Source of the DNA: Nocardioides sp. URHA0020
Lineage (GTDB): Bacteria > Actinomycetota > Actinomycetes > Propionibacteriales > Nocardioidaceae
DNA: 64,000 nucleotides
Direction: 5' to 3'
NCBI RefSeq assembly: GCF_000620705.1
Contig: NZ_KK211167.1
Coordinates: 186,001-250,000, forward strand
Under the pieces are notes generated by a model. It ran no database searches, had not been told where the DNA came from, and saw nothing but the letters and a program-made list of their open reading frames with translations. Positions 43,386 through 51,973 of the stretch are shown piece after piece (within the stretch, counting starts at the first letter, position 1; each line of letters starts with the position of its first letter). The translations under genes were made by a program, and so were the position numbers.

Positions 43386-44036
43386 GTGCCCCTGATCGAG
43401 GTCCGTCCCTACGACGTCGCCGACCGTGCCGAGCTGGTGGAGGTCGTCTTCGAGGCCGCCGGCGAAGGGGCGCCGAGCTCGGAGGTGTGGGGTCACCACG
43501 CCTCGCTCGCGGAGGTCTACCTGACGCCGTACCTCGACCTGGAGCCGGAGTCGGTGTTCGTGGTCACCGTCGACGGCCGGCCCGCCGGCTACCTGGCGGG
43601 ATGTGTCGACGAGTCGGCGTTCCCGAGCGAGCAGGAGCGCACCTCGGCGGCGATCAGGAGGCACCGGCTCTACCGGATGCCCGGCCCGCGTCGCTTCTTC
43701 GTGCAGGCGGCTCTCGACGCCGCCCTCCTCAGGCTGCGTCGGGTCCCCATCGCCGGCGAGCTCAGCGACCCGCGCTGGCCGAGCCACCTGCACATCGACC
43801 TGATGCCCGCGGCCCGCGGCTCCGGCGCCGCCACCCGGCTGATGGAGCTCTGGTTCGAGCGCGTGCGGTCGGTCGGCTCCCCGGGCTGCTACCTGCAGAC
43901 GTCGGCCGAGAACGACCGGGCGGTGGCGTTCTTCGAGCGCGTCGGCTTCCGGCGGTACGGCGACAACCCGGTCGTGCCGGGCATGCGGTACGCCGGCGCC
44001 CGGATGCACCAGCAGACGATGGTCTGGGATGCCTGA
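43386..44036 (+). CDS. GNAT family N-acetyltransferase
   Basis: 216 residues from GTG 43386, 13 bases after the previous gene. HIDLMPAARGSGAATRLMELW gives the acetyl-CoA loop ARGSGAA, and CYLQTSAENDRAVAFFERVGF is the typical last GNAT block. The order and length resemble O-GlcNAcase-associated/YhbS-like acetyltransferases but no substrate can be named. The next gene overlaps its end by eight bases. Confidence 0.82.
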   Translation: MPLIEVRPYDVADRAELVEVVFEAAGEGAPSSEVWGHHASLAEVYLTPYLDLEPESVFVVTVDGRPAGYLAGCVDESAFPSEQERTSAAIRRHRLYRMPGPRRFFVQAALDAALLRLRRVPIAGELSDPRWPSHLHIDLMPAARGSGAATRLMELWFERVRSVGSPGCYLQTSAENDRAVAFFERVGFRRYGDNPVVPGMRYAGARMHQQTMVWDA

Positions 44037-45084
44037 CCGGGTGCGGCGCTGGTGGTGGCCGACGAGCGTCGCGGTCGCGGCCGTCCTCGGCTGCGCGGTC
44101 GGCGCGCTGGTCGTCGTCGCCACGCAGGACGACGACCCGCTGTCGGCCTGCCCCGCGACGACGGTCGCGCGCGACGTGCTCCCCTCGGTGGTGACGATCT
44201 CGGTGGCCACGCCCGAGGGCAGTGGCGGCAACGGCACCGGTGCGATCGTGCGCGACGGCGGCTACATCCTGACCAACGAGCACGTCATCTCCGCCGCGGT
44301 CGACGGCGGTGGGCGGCTGAGCGTCCACTACAGCAACGGCGAGACGTCACCGGCCACCCTCGTCGGCGCCGACTTCACGACCGACCTCGCGGTGATCCGA
44401 GCGGACGACGGTGGCTACCACCGGCCCCTCCTGGAGCACGGCGACTCCGACGCCGTACGCGTCGGGCAGCCGGTGGTGGCGCTGGGTGCGCCGCTCGGGC
44501 TGTCCAACACGGTGACGGCCGGCATCGTCAGCGCCCTCGGCCGCTACGTGCCGATCCCGGCCGACACCGGCGAGGTCGCCCACCTGCTCGACGCCATCCA
44601 GACCGACGCGTCGATCAACCCCGGCAACAGCGGTGGTCCGCTGGTCGACTGCACCGGAGCCCAGGTCGGGGTGAACTCCGCGATCTCGACGGTGCCGAGC
44701 GCCGACGGCGTCGCGGGCGGAGGCAGCGTCGGGCTCGGGTTCGCGATCCCGATGAGCATCGCCGACCCGATCGCCGACCAGCTGATCGAGACCGGCCGGG
44801 TGGCACACCCGGTGCTCGGTCTCGGCGCCCGTGCGGTCGACGACGATCCCACGGACGTGCCGTCGGGCCTCGAGGTGACGGCCGTGGTGCCGGGTGGTCC
44901 CGCCGCCGGGGCCGGCCTGGCGGTCGGCGACCTCATCACCGAGATCGACGGCGACCCCGCCCAGCACACCGAGCAGCTGGTGCTGGTCAGCCTGCGCGGC
45001 GAGGTCGGCGACACCGTCGCGATCACCTACCTCCGAGCCGGCGACCGGCGCAGCACCGAGCTGACGCTGGCCGCTCCGCGCTGA
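44029..45084 (+). CDS. HtrA-like trypsin-fold protease with PDZ domain
   Basis: 351 residues. A short basic start and one membrane span (VAVAAVLGCAVGALVVVAT, about 14-32) place the rest outside. The trypsin domain has TNEHV (His85), TTDLAV (Asp119) and NPGNSGGPL (Ser201). A PDZ domain fills about 255-345 (VLGLGARAV, GLEVTAVVPGGPAAGAGLAVGDLI). It fits the periplasmic-type HtrA/DegP-S1C group that degrades damaged exported proteins. It overlaps the GNAT gene by eight bases, so the group from 41994 may be one operon. Confidence 0.92.
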   Translation: MPDRVRRWWWPTSVAVAAVLGCAVGALVVVATQDDDPLSACPATTVARDVLPSVVTISVATPEGSGGNGTGAIVRDGGYILTNEHVISAAVDGGGRLSVHYSNGETSPATLVGADFTTDLAVIRADDGGYHRPLLEHGDSDAVRVGQPVVALGAPLGLSNTVTAGIVSALGRYVPIPADTGEVAHLLDAIQTDASINPGNSGGPLVDCTGAQVGVNSAISTVPSADGVAGGGSVGLGFAIPMSIADPIADQLIETGRVAHPVLGLGARAVDDDPTDVPSGLEVTAVVPGGPAAGAGLAVGDLITEIDGDPAQHTEQLVLVSLRGEVGDTVAITYLRAGDRRSTELTLAAPR

Positions 45085-45085
45085 G

Positions 45086-45661
45086 CTACCGCGCCGCCCG
45101 CCACTCCTCGGCGAGCAGCGCGTAGGTCATCCCGTCGACCCACCCCCGGGTGCGGTGCAGCGAGTCGCGCACGGCGTACTCCTCGCGCCGCATGCCCAGG
45201 CGCTCCATCAGCCGCCACGACGGCGCGTTGTCGGCGAAGCAGAGCGCCTTGACCCGGCGCAGGCCCAGGTCGTCGAAGCAGATCCGGAGCAGCTCGGCGG
45301 CCGCCTCGGTGGCCAGCCCGCGGCCGGCGTACGCCGGGTCGAGCACCCAGCCGATCTCGGCCTGGCTGCCGGTGGCCGCGGCGGCGACGTCGGACTGCGC
45401 CCAGGCGTCGGTGATGCCGAGGTAGAGGTCGCCCACGACCCGGCCGTCGTGCTCGAGGACCAGGGTGCGCGAGACGCGGTCCGGGTCGGCCATCAGCGCG
45501 GCGTACCGCTCCGCGTCGGAGAAGTCGTGGCCGAGCCACTCGTAGACCGACGGGATCCGGCGGATCTGCCAGGTCGGCTCGACGTCGGCCGCGGTCATCG
45601 GGCGGATCACGAGCCGGGCGGTGCGCACCGGCCAGGCGACCGCGCTGAGGTCCTGGGTCAT
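45086..45661 (-). CDS. RimJ/RimL-type GNAT acetyltransferase
   Basis: 191 residues from ATG 45661. VRTARLVIRPMTAADVEPTW opens the fold, EIGWVLDPAYAGRGLATEAAAELL holds the acetyl-CoA loop, and LGLRRVKALCFADNAPSWRLMERLGM is the usual RimJ/RimL block. Convergent with the HtrA-like gene, one base apart. Members acetylate ribosomal proteins or small molecules; the target is unknown. Confidence 0.87.
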   Translation of the reverse strand: MTQDLSAVAWPVRTARLVIRPMTAADVEPTWQIRRIPSVYEWLGHDFSDAERYAALMADPDRVSRTLVLEHDGRVVGDLYLGITDAWAQSDVAAAATGSQAEIGWVLDPAYAGRGLATEAAAELLRICFDDLGLRRVKALCFADNAPSWRLMERLGMRREEYAVRDSLHRTRGWVDGMTYALLAEEWRAAR

Positions 45662-45722
45662 GGCGCCAGTGTGGTGTCTGGGGGCCGACCGCGTCGCGTG
45701 CATTTGCGCTCGGTGCCGGTGC

Positions 45723-46031
45723 TCAGCGGGAGACGTACACCTTGCGCAGGGTCTCGGCGACGGTCCAGGTCGTGCGCTCGCCGGCGCGCAGCCGCAGCGC
45801 CAGGCCGGGCACCAGCTCGACCACCTCGCCGTCCTCGAACCGCACCGTGCCGCGGCCGGCCAGGATCACGCAGACCTCGTCGACCTCGGTGTCCTCGACG
45901 GTGCCGGGAGCCATCTCCCACACCCCGACGTCGCAGCCGCCGAGGCGGGCGAGGGCCAGGGTGTGCTCGGGGCCGAGGTCCGCCGCGAGCAGGTCGGGGT
46001 TCAGCACCCTGCCGGCGTCCGGAGCACTCAT
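45723..46031 (-). CDS. Small cupin-domain protein of the aminotransferase operon
   Basis: 102 residues. Cupin features: GVWEMAPGTVEDTEVDEVCVILAGRGTVRF (seen as WEMAPGTVEDTEVDEV and VILAGRGTV) and LVPGLALRLRAGERTTWTV. The usual metal HxH is replaced by DEV, so metal binding is doubtful; this resembles the DUF861/ethanolamine-type small cupins that accompany amine oxidases. ATG 46031 overlaps the FAD oxidase stop (ATGA). Likely a stabilising or sensing partner of the operon enzymes. Confidence 0.75.
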   Translation of the reverse strand: MSAPDAGRVLNPDLLAADLGPEHTLALARLGGCDVGVWEMAPGTVEDTEVDEVCVILAGRGTVRFEDGEVVELVPGLALRLRAGERTTWTVAETLRKVYVSR

Positions 46032-47437
46032 GAGTCGAACCCCAGGCCGACCGCGTCGAGCGTCCGGAGGAAGAGGTTGCGACGTCCCCCGCGGTGGTCG
46101 GCCCGGTCCAGCGACCAGCGGGTTGCGTTGATGCCGATGGAGGCGAACGGCTCGGGCGGGAAGGGCAGCGGCGTGCGACGCACCATCTCCAGCCGGGTGC
46201 GCTCGGTCGAGAGCCCGGACAGCCGGTCGAGCATCACCTCGGCGGCGAACCGGGTCGCGCCGACGCCCAGCCCGGTGAAGCCGGCGGCGTACGCCACCCG
46301 TCCACGCGACGCGAGACCGTGGAAGGCGACGAACCGGGTGGAGGTGTCGATCGCGCCGGCCCAGCGGTGGCTGAAGCGCAGCCCCTCCAGCTGGGGGAAG
46401 GCGGCGAGGAAGTGGGTGGCCAGCGCGGTGAACGTCTCCGGTCGCTCCTCGTACGCCGCGCGCACCCGCCCGCCGGTCGGGTAGACGGCGTCGTACCCGC
46501 CCCAGAGGATCCGGTTGTCGGCGGTCAGCCGCGAGTAGTGGAACTGGTTGGCCAGGTCGCCCAGTCCCTGCCGGTGAGACCAGCCGATCGACGCCAGCTG
46601 CGCGTCGGTGAGCGGCTCGGTCATCAGCACGTAGTCGTAGACCGGCACCGTGAGCATCCGGGTCCGGCGCAGCAGCGAGGGGAAGACGTTGGTCGCCAGC
46701 GCGACCCGGTCGGCGGTGACCGGCCCGCCGGTGGTGCGGACCACGACCGGTCCGCGGGTCGGCGCGTCGAGGTCGGTGACCCGGGTGCCCTCGTGGATCT
46801 CGACGCCGAGCTCGGCGGCGACGCGGGCCAGCTCGCGGGCCAGCCGGGCCGGGTGCACCAGCGCGCAAGAGTCGCGCTCCCACTCACCGGCCAGGAAGAG
46901 CGGGCTGTCGATCTCGGCGCGGACCGCGTCGCGGTCGAGGAAGTCGGGCGACCCGCGCAGCCACTCGACCTGGTGGGGCTCCACGGCGACGCTGAGGCTG
47001 CCGGTGCGCTCGAACTGGCAGTCCAGCCCCAGGTCGCGCACGTCGGCCTCGAGGGCGTCCAGGTTCGCGGCGCCGAGCCGCTCGAGCGCGTCGTACTCCT
47101 CGGGCCAGCGGGAGCGCCCGTTGTCCTCGCCGTGCGTCAGGCTGGCCTCGCAGAAGCCGCCGTTGCGCCCGGACGCCGCCCACCCGATCGTGCTCGCCTC
47201 GAGCAGCACCACCCGGGCGCCGGGGTTGCGGCGCTTCGCGAGCACCGCGGTCCACAGGCCGCAGTAGCCGCCGCCGACGACGGCGAGGTCGGCGGTCGTC
47301 GCGCCGACCAGGGCCGGGTACGTCGTGCCGGGCGCGTCCTCGAGCCAGAAGACGCCGTGCCGCGAGCCCGCGAGGGCCGCCCGGACGACGGAGCTCGCGG
47401 GCGCGTGCTCCTCGTACGCCGTGCGGCTAGCCGGCAT
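46028..47437 (-). CDS. FAD-dependent amine oxidase/dehydrogenase (PuuB/DAO family)
   Basis: 469 residues. The FAD motif is DLAVVGGGYCGLWTAVLA with VLLEASTIGWAASGRNGGFCEASL after it, typical of the gamma-glutamylputrescine oxidase/sarcosine-type DAO group. C-terminal HRWAGAIDTSTRFVAFHGL and YAAGFTGLGVG close the substrate pocket. The start overlaps the aminotransferase gene by 11 bases, and its stop overlaps the cupin start, so the three are translationally coupled. Oxidation of an amine to an aldehyde is expected; the exact amine is not shown by sequence. Confidence 0.85.
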   Translation of the reverse strand: MPASRTAYEEHAPASSVVRAALAGSRHGVFWLEDAPGTTYPALVGATTADLAVVGGGYCGLWTAVLAKRRNPGARVVLLEASTIGWAASGRNGGFCEASLTHGEDNGRSRWPEEYDALERLGAANLDALEADVRDLGLDCQFERTGSLSVAVEPHQVEWLRGSPDFLDRDAVRAEIDSPLFLAGEWERDSCALVHPARLARELARVAAELGVEIHEGTRVTDLDAPTRGPVVVRTTGGPVTADRVALATNVFPSLLRRTRMLTVPVYDYVLMTEPLTDAQLASIGWSHRQGLGDLANQFHYSRLTADNRILWGGYDAVYPTGGRVRAAYEERPETFTALATHFLAAFPQLEGLRFSHRWAGAIDTSTRFVAFHGLASRGRVAYAAGFTGLGVGATRFAAEVMLDRLSGLSTERTRLEMVRRTPLPFPPEPFASIGINATRWSLDRADHRGGRRNLFLRTLDAVGLGFDS

Positions 47438-48731
47438 GCACGTCGCCCGCCTTGAGCCCCTCGTCCAGGATCGCGAGCCCCTCGCGCGCCTCGTCGTCGC
47501 TCATCGTGCACGGGGGCACGACGTGGATCCGGTTGGTGTTGGCGAAGGGCAGCAGTCCGGCGCCCTTGCAGGCGGCGACGACGTCGTTGAGGCCGGCGGG
47601 CGACAGCATCGCCCTGGTGTCCTGGTCGGTCACCAGGTCGAGCGCCCAGAACGCACCCACACCCCGGACCTCACCGACGCAGGCGTGGCGCGACGCCATG
47701 TCGACCAGGGCGGGCCCGATGACCTCGCGGCCGAGCCGGTCGGCGTTCTCCACGATGCCCTCGTCGCGCATGGTGTGGATCGTCGCGACCGCCGCCGCGC
47801 ACGCGAGCGGGTGCCCGGAGTAGGTGAGGCCGCCGGGGTAGGGCGTGTGGTCGAAGGTCGAGGCGATCTCGTCGCTGATGATCACGCCGCCGAGCGGCAC
47901 GTAGCCCGAGTTCACGCCCTTGGCGAAGGTGATGAGATCGGGGCGGACGTCGTACCGGTCCAGCGCGAGCCAGCTGCCGGCGCGGCCGAAGCCGGCCATC
48001 ACCTCGTCGAGGATCAGCTTGATGCCGTGCTCGTCGCACAGCGCGCGGACGCCGGGCAGGTAGCCGGGCGGCGGCGCGAAGATGCCGGCGGTGCCGGGGA
48101 TCGTCTCGAGCAGGATGGCCGCGATCGTCTGCGGGCCCTCGGCCTCGATCGTGCGCCGCAGGTGGGCGAGCGCCCGCTCGCACTCCTCCCCCTCGGTGGT
48201 CGCGTGGAACTCCGAGCGGTAGAGGAACGGGCCGAAGAAGTGCACGGCGCCCGCGGTCGCGGTGTCGTTGGCGAAGCGGCGCGGGTCGCCGGTCAGGTTG
48301 ATCGCGGTCTGGGTGCCGCCGTGATAGCTGCGGTACGCCGTGAGCACCTTGAAGCGGCCCGTCTGCAGGCGGGCCATGCGTACGGCGTGCTCGTTGGCGT
48401 CGGCGCCGCCGTTGGTGAAGAAGACCTTCTCGAAGCCGTCCGGCGCGATGCCGGCGATCAGCTCCGCGGCCTGCGCGCGCTGCTCGTTGGCCATCGCGGG
48501 GGCGATCGTGCAGAGCCGGTCGGCCTGCTCCTTGATCGCCGCCACCACGCGGGGGTGCTGGTGGCCGATGTTGGTGAAGACCAGCTGGCTCGAGAAGTCG
48601 AGGTAGCGGCGGTCCTCGTCGTCCCAGACGTAGGAGCCCTTGGCCGCGGTGATGACCATCGGGGTGATCTCGGCCTGGGCGGACCAGGAGTGGAAGACGT
48701 GCTTGCGGTCCAGCTCGTAGGCGGTGCTCAT
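47427..48731 (-). CDS. Class III aminotransferase (omega-amino acid type)
   Basis: 434 residues from ATG 48731 (GAGAGG upstream). VWDDEDRRYLDFSSQLVFTNIGHQHP, FFTNGGADANEHAVRMAR (PLP phosphate site), ILDEVMAGFGRAGSW (PLP Asp), FAKGVNSGYVPLGGV (Schiff-base Lys) and GLTYSGHPLACAAA are all in order. The N-terminus HVFHSWSAQ marks a subgroup often next to methylmalonate-semialdehyde dehydrogenase genes. Beta-alanine, GABA or a putrescine-derived amine are candidate substrates given the FAD oxidase and CoA-acylating dehydrogenase in the cluster. A palindromic array lies directly upstream. Confidence 0.88.
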   Translation of the reverse strand: MSTAYELDRKHVFHSWSAQAEITPMVITAAKGSYVWDDEDRRYLDFSSQLVFTNIGHQHPRVVAAIKEQADRLCTIAPAMANEQRAQAAELIAGIAPDGFEKVFFTNGGADANEHAVRMARLQTGRFKVLTAYRSYHGGTQTAINLTGDPRRFANDTATAGAVHFFGPFLYRSEFHATTEGEECERALAHLRRTIEAEGPQTIAAILLETIPGTAGIFAPPPGYLPGVRALCDEHGIKLILDEVMAGFGRAGSWLALDRYDVRPDLITFAKGVNSGYVPLGGVIISDEIASTFDHTPYPGGLTYSGHPLACAAAVATIHTMRDEGIVENADRLGREVIGPALVDMASRHACVGEVRGVGAFWALDLVTDQDTRAMLSPAGLNDVVAACKGAGLLPFANTNRIHVVPPCTMSDDEAREGLAILDEGLKAGDVHAG

Positions 48732-48760
48732 CGTCGTACCTCTCAGTGGTGGACGGGCGA

Positions 48761-48850
48761 GAGTTTCATCGGCCGGCCGACAAACCTGGTGCTTGGACGA
48801 CAAACCTTCATCGTCCGAGCGTGAGTTTCATCGGCCGGCCGATGAAACTC
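48761..48850. promoter_or_regulatory. Palindromic operator-like array upstream of the aminotransferase operon
   Basis: Site 1 (48823-48850) is a perfect 28-base palindrome built from GAGTTTCATCGGCC and its complement. Site 2 (48761-48787) repeats the first 20 bases exactly, then diverges into CAAACCT. Between them CGACAAACCT occurs again (48798-48807), inside GGACGA...TCGTCC (48795-48800 and 48810-48815). Site 1 abuts the mmsA stop and could also stop its transcription; two copies favour regulator binding. The array ends 30 bases before the aminotransferase start. Confidence 0.7.
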
Positions 48851-50344
48851 TCAGTGATTCTTGGGGAACGCCAGCTCGAGGCCGCCGGCGGTGCCGGGGT
48901 CGGGCCAGCGCGTCGTGACGACCTTGCCCCGGGTGAAGAAGTGCACGCCCTCGGTGCCGTGGGCGTGGGTGTCGCCGAAGAGCGAGGACTTCCAGCCGCC
49001 GAAGGAGTAGTACGCCATCGGCACCGGGATCGGCACGTTGACGCCGATCATGCCGACCTGCACGTCGGTCTCGAAGGCGCGCGCGGCGCCGCCGTTGCTG
49101 GTGAAGATCGCGGTGCCGTTGCCGTACCTGTTGGCGTTCACCAGGTCGAGGGCCTCCTGGTAGGTCCCGGCCCGCACGACCGACAGCACCGGCCCGAAGA
49201 TCTCGTCGGTGTAGACGCTCATCGTCGGCGTCACGTGGTCGAAGAGCGTGGGGCCGAGCCAGAACCCGTCCGCCGCGCCGTCCGCGTCCACCTCACGACC
49301 GTCGATCACCAGGGTGGCGCCCTCGGCCGCGCCCGCGTCGACGTACGACGCCACCTTGTCGCGGTGCGCCCGGGTGACCAGCGGACCCATGTCGGTGTCC
49401 AGCGCGCCGTCGCCGATCTTGAGGGTGGCGGTGCGCTCGACGATCTTCTGCACGAGGGCGTCTCCGGTGTCGCCGACCGCGACCACGACGCTGATCGCCA
49501 TGCAGCGCTCGCCGGCGGAGCCGTAGCCCGCGCTGACGGCGGCGTCCGCCGCCAGGTCGAGGTCGGCGTCCGGGAGGACGACCATGTGGTTCTTGGCGCC
49601 GCCGAGCGCCTGCACCCGCTTGCCGGCGCGGCTCGCGCGCTGGTAGACGTACTCGGCGATCGGGGTCGAGCCGACGAAGCTGATCGACGCGACGTCGGGG
49701 TGGTCGAGCAGCCCGTCGACGGCGACCTTGTCGCCCTGCAGCACGGTGAAGACGCCGTCGGGCAGGCCGGCCTCCTGCCACAGCCGCGCCATCCAGATCG
49801 CGGCCGACGGGTCCTTCTCGCTGGGCTTGAGCACGACCGCGTTGCCCGCCGCGATCGCGATCGGGAAGAACCACATCGGGACCATCGCCGGGAAGTTGAA
49901 GGGGCTGATGATGCCCACGACGCCGAGCGGCTGGCGCAGCGAGTGCACGTCGACGCCGGTCGAGACCTGCGGGGAGTTGCCGCCCTTGAGCAGGTGCGGG
50001 ATGCCGCACGCGAACTCGACGACCTCCTGGCCGCGGGCGACCTCGCCCAGGGCGTCGGAGAGCACCTTGCCGTGCTCGGCGGTGATGATCGCGGCCAGCT
50101 CCTCCTTGCGGGAGTTCAGCAGCTCGCGGAAGCGGAACACCACCTGGGCGCGGGCGCTGACCGAGGTGCGCGTCCAGTCGATCGACGCCTTCTTGGCCGA
50201 CCCGACCGCCGCCTCGATCTCTGCAGGCCCGGCGAAGGCGACCTGCGCGGTCACCAGCCCGGTCGCGGGGTTGGTCACGTCACCGACGCGGCTGCCGGTG
50301 CCGAGGTGGGTGGTGCCGTCGATCCAGTGCGCGATGGTGGTCAT
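48851..50344 (-). CDS. mmsA: CoA-acylating methylmalonate-semialdehyde dehydrogenase
   Basis: 497 residues from ATG 50344. The MmsA group is marked by GIISPFNFPAMVPMWFFPIAIA, FVGSTPIAEYVYQRAS, the catalytic Cys in YGSAGERCMAIS, and GVNVPIPVPMAYYSFGGWKSS (quoted as GVNVPIPVPMAYYSFGG). The enzyme oxidises malonate or methylmalonate semialdehyde to acetyl- or propionyl-CoA. It is the natural next step after a beta-alanine or beta-aminoisobutyrate aminotransferase, encoded just downstream. The 114-base gap to the ligase gene may hold a promoter. Confidence 0.92.
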   Translation of the reverse strand: MTTIAHWIDGTTHLGTGSRVGDVTNPATGLVTAQVAFAGPAEIEAAVGSAKKASIDWTRTSVSARAQVVFRFRELLNSRKEELAAIITAEHGKVLSDALGEVARGQEVVEFACGIPHLLKGGNSPQVSTGVDVHSLRQPLGVVGIISPFNFPAMVPMWFFPIAIAAGNAVVLKPSEKDPSAAIWMARLWQEAGLPDGVFTVLQGDKVAVDGLLDHPDVASISFVGSTPIAEYVYQRASRAGKRVQALGGAKNHMVVLPDADLDLAADAAVSAGYGSAGERCMAISVVVAVGDTGDALVQKIVERTATLKIGDGALDTDMGPLVTRAHRDKVASYVDAGAAEGATLVIDGREVDADGAADGFWLGPTLFDHVTPTMSVYTDEIFGPVLSVVRAGTYQEALDLVNANRYGNGTAIFTSNGGAARAFETDVQVGMIGVNVPIPVPMAYYSFGGWKSSLFGDTHAHGTEGVHFFTRGKVVTTRWPDPGTAGGLELAFPKNH

Positions 50345-50458
50345 GCCATCATCCTGCTCCCGACGCCCCCGCACGGCGAGGGACACAGCGTCGCACGCTG
50401 GCGTCGCGGCACGACGGACCGTCGTACGGCGGTCTCCGGCGGCTGCGGGTCACCGGCG

Positions 50459-51973
50459 TCACTCGCGCACGATGGTCCGCACGGCCTTGCGGTCGGTCTT
50501 GCCGACGCTGGTGAGCGGTACGGCGTCGACGATGATCACCTCGCGCGGGTACTTGTACCTGGCCAGCCGGTCGCGGGCGAACTCGACCAGCTCCTCGGGG
50601 GTCGCCTCGGCGCCGGGGACCAGCGAGACGACCGCGATGACCTCCTCGCCGCTCTTGGCGTCCGGGCGGCCGACCACGGCGGCCAGGCTGACCGCGGGGT
50701 GGCCGACCAGCACGTCCTCGACGTCGCGCGGGAAGACGTTGAAGCCGCCACGGATGATCAGGTCCTTGACCCGGTCGACGACGTAGAGGAAGCCGTCCTC
50801 GTCGAGGTGGCCGACGTCGCCGGTGTGCAGCCAGCCGTCGATGATCGTCGCGGCGGTCTGCTCCGGGTCGTGCCAGTAGCCCATCATCACGCCGGGCCCG
50901 GCGATGCAGATCTCGCCGTCCTCGCCCGTCGCGACCGGTGCGCCGAGCGGGTCGAGGATGGCCAGCTCGACGTGGGGCGCCGGCCGGCCCACGCTCCCGG
51001 GCCGGTTGGCGGTGACCGTCGAGGCCGTGGCGATCGCCGTGCTCTCGGTCAGCCCGTAGCCCTCGAGGATGGTGACGCCGAATGCGCTCTCGACCCTCTC
51101 GCGCAGGTGCGGCAGGAGCGGCGCACCGCCGGAGCCGAAGGACACCAGCGAGCTGAGGTCGTGGTCGGCGTACGGCTGGTCGAGCAGCATCTGCATCATC
51201 GACGGCACCACCGGGCTGGTCTCGAGTCGGTGCTCCTGCACCAGCTCCAGCCAGCCCTGCGGGTCGAACCAGCGCTGCATCACCGACACGTGCTGGCGGT
51301 CGGAGTGCAGCCCGGCGACCAGCACGTTGAGGCCGAACGCGTGCGACAGCGGCAGGGGGAGCAGCGAGCGGGTGGTGTCGGTGGTCCGGGCGACGTCGTT
51401 CATGCCGCGCCCCGCGTGCCAGAGGCTGCGGTGGCTGAGCATGACGCCCTTGGCCCGGCCGGTGGTGCCGCCGGTGTAGAGCAGCGCCGCCAGGTCCTCG
51501 TCGTCGCGCGGCACGATCTCGCCCGGCTCGTGCTCCTCCAGCGACGCGAAGGCCACCGCGTCGACACCCTCGGGCACGTCGCCGGCGACCACCAGCAGCA
51601 GGTCGAGGCCCTCCGCCGAGCCGACGACCATCGGCACCAGCTCGGGGCTGACGATCGCCGCCTTCGCGCCGGAGTCCTCCAGGATGTGGCGCAGCTCGGT
51701 GGGCGTCTGCAGGAAGATCACCGGCGTCACCACCGCTCCCGCGCGCCAGATCGCGTGGTAGCCGACGAACACCTCGGAGGTGTTCATGGTCAGGACGATG
51801 ACCCGGTCGCCGGGCTCGATGCCCAGCGCGGCCAGACCCGTGGCCACCCGTCGGGCGCGGGACAGGATCTCGCCCGACGTGTGCCAGGTGCCCTCGAAGA
51901 AGAGCTGCTCGTAGTCGCCGAGCCGCGCGAGCGCCTGCTCCGCGAGCAGCGCCAGCTGGTGCTGGCCGCTCAT
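50459..51973 (-). CDS. Acyl-CoA synthetase (AMP-forming ligase)
   Basis: 504 residues from ATG 51973. ALLYTGGTTGRAKGVMLSH is the P-loop (A3) motif, LEGYGLTESTA the A5 block, GWLHTGDVGHLDEDGFLYVVDRVKDLI (seen as WLHTGDVGHLDEDGF and VDRVKDLIIRGG) the A7-A8 hinge, and the catalytic Lys in SVGKTDRKAVR the A10 motif. The start overlaps the small acyl-CoA dehydrogenase stop (ATGA). It activates a carboxylic acid to its CoA thioester for the two dehydrogenases upstream. The acid is not known. Confidence 0.9.
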   Translation of the reverse strand: MSGQHQLALLAEQALARLGDYEQLFFEGTWHTSGEILSRARRVATGLAALGIEPGDRVIVLTMNTSEVFVGYHAIWRAGAVVTPVIFLQTPTELRHILEDSGAKAAIVSPELVPMVVGSAEGLDLLLVVAGDVPEGVDAVAFASLEEHEPGEIVPRDDEDLAALLYTGGTTGRAKGVMLSHRSLWHAGRGMNDVARTTDTTRSLLPLPLSHAFGLNVLVAGLHSDRQHVSVMQRWFDPQGWLELVQEHRLETSPVVPSMMQMLLDQPYADHDLSSLVSFGSGGAPLLPHLRERVESAFGVTILEGYGLTESTAIATASTVTANRPGSVGRPAPHVELAILDPLGAPVATGEDGEICIAGPGVMMGYWHDPEQTAATIIDGWLHTGDVGHLDEDGFLYVVDRVKDLIIRGGFNVFPRDVEDVLVGHPAVSLAAVVGRPDAKSGEEVIAVVSLVPGAEATPEELVEFARDRLARYKYPREVIIVDAVPLTSVGKTDRKAVRTIVRE

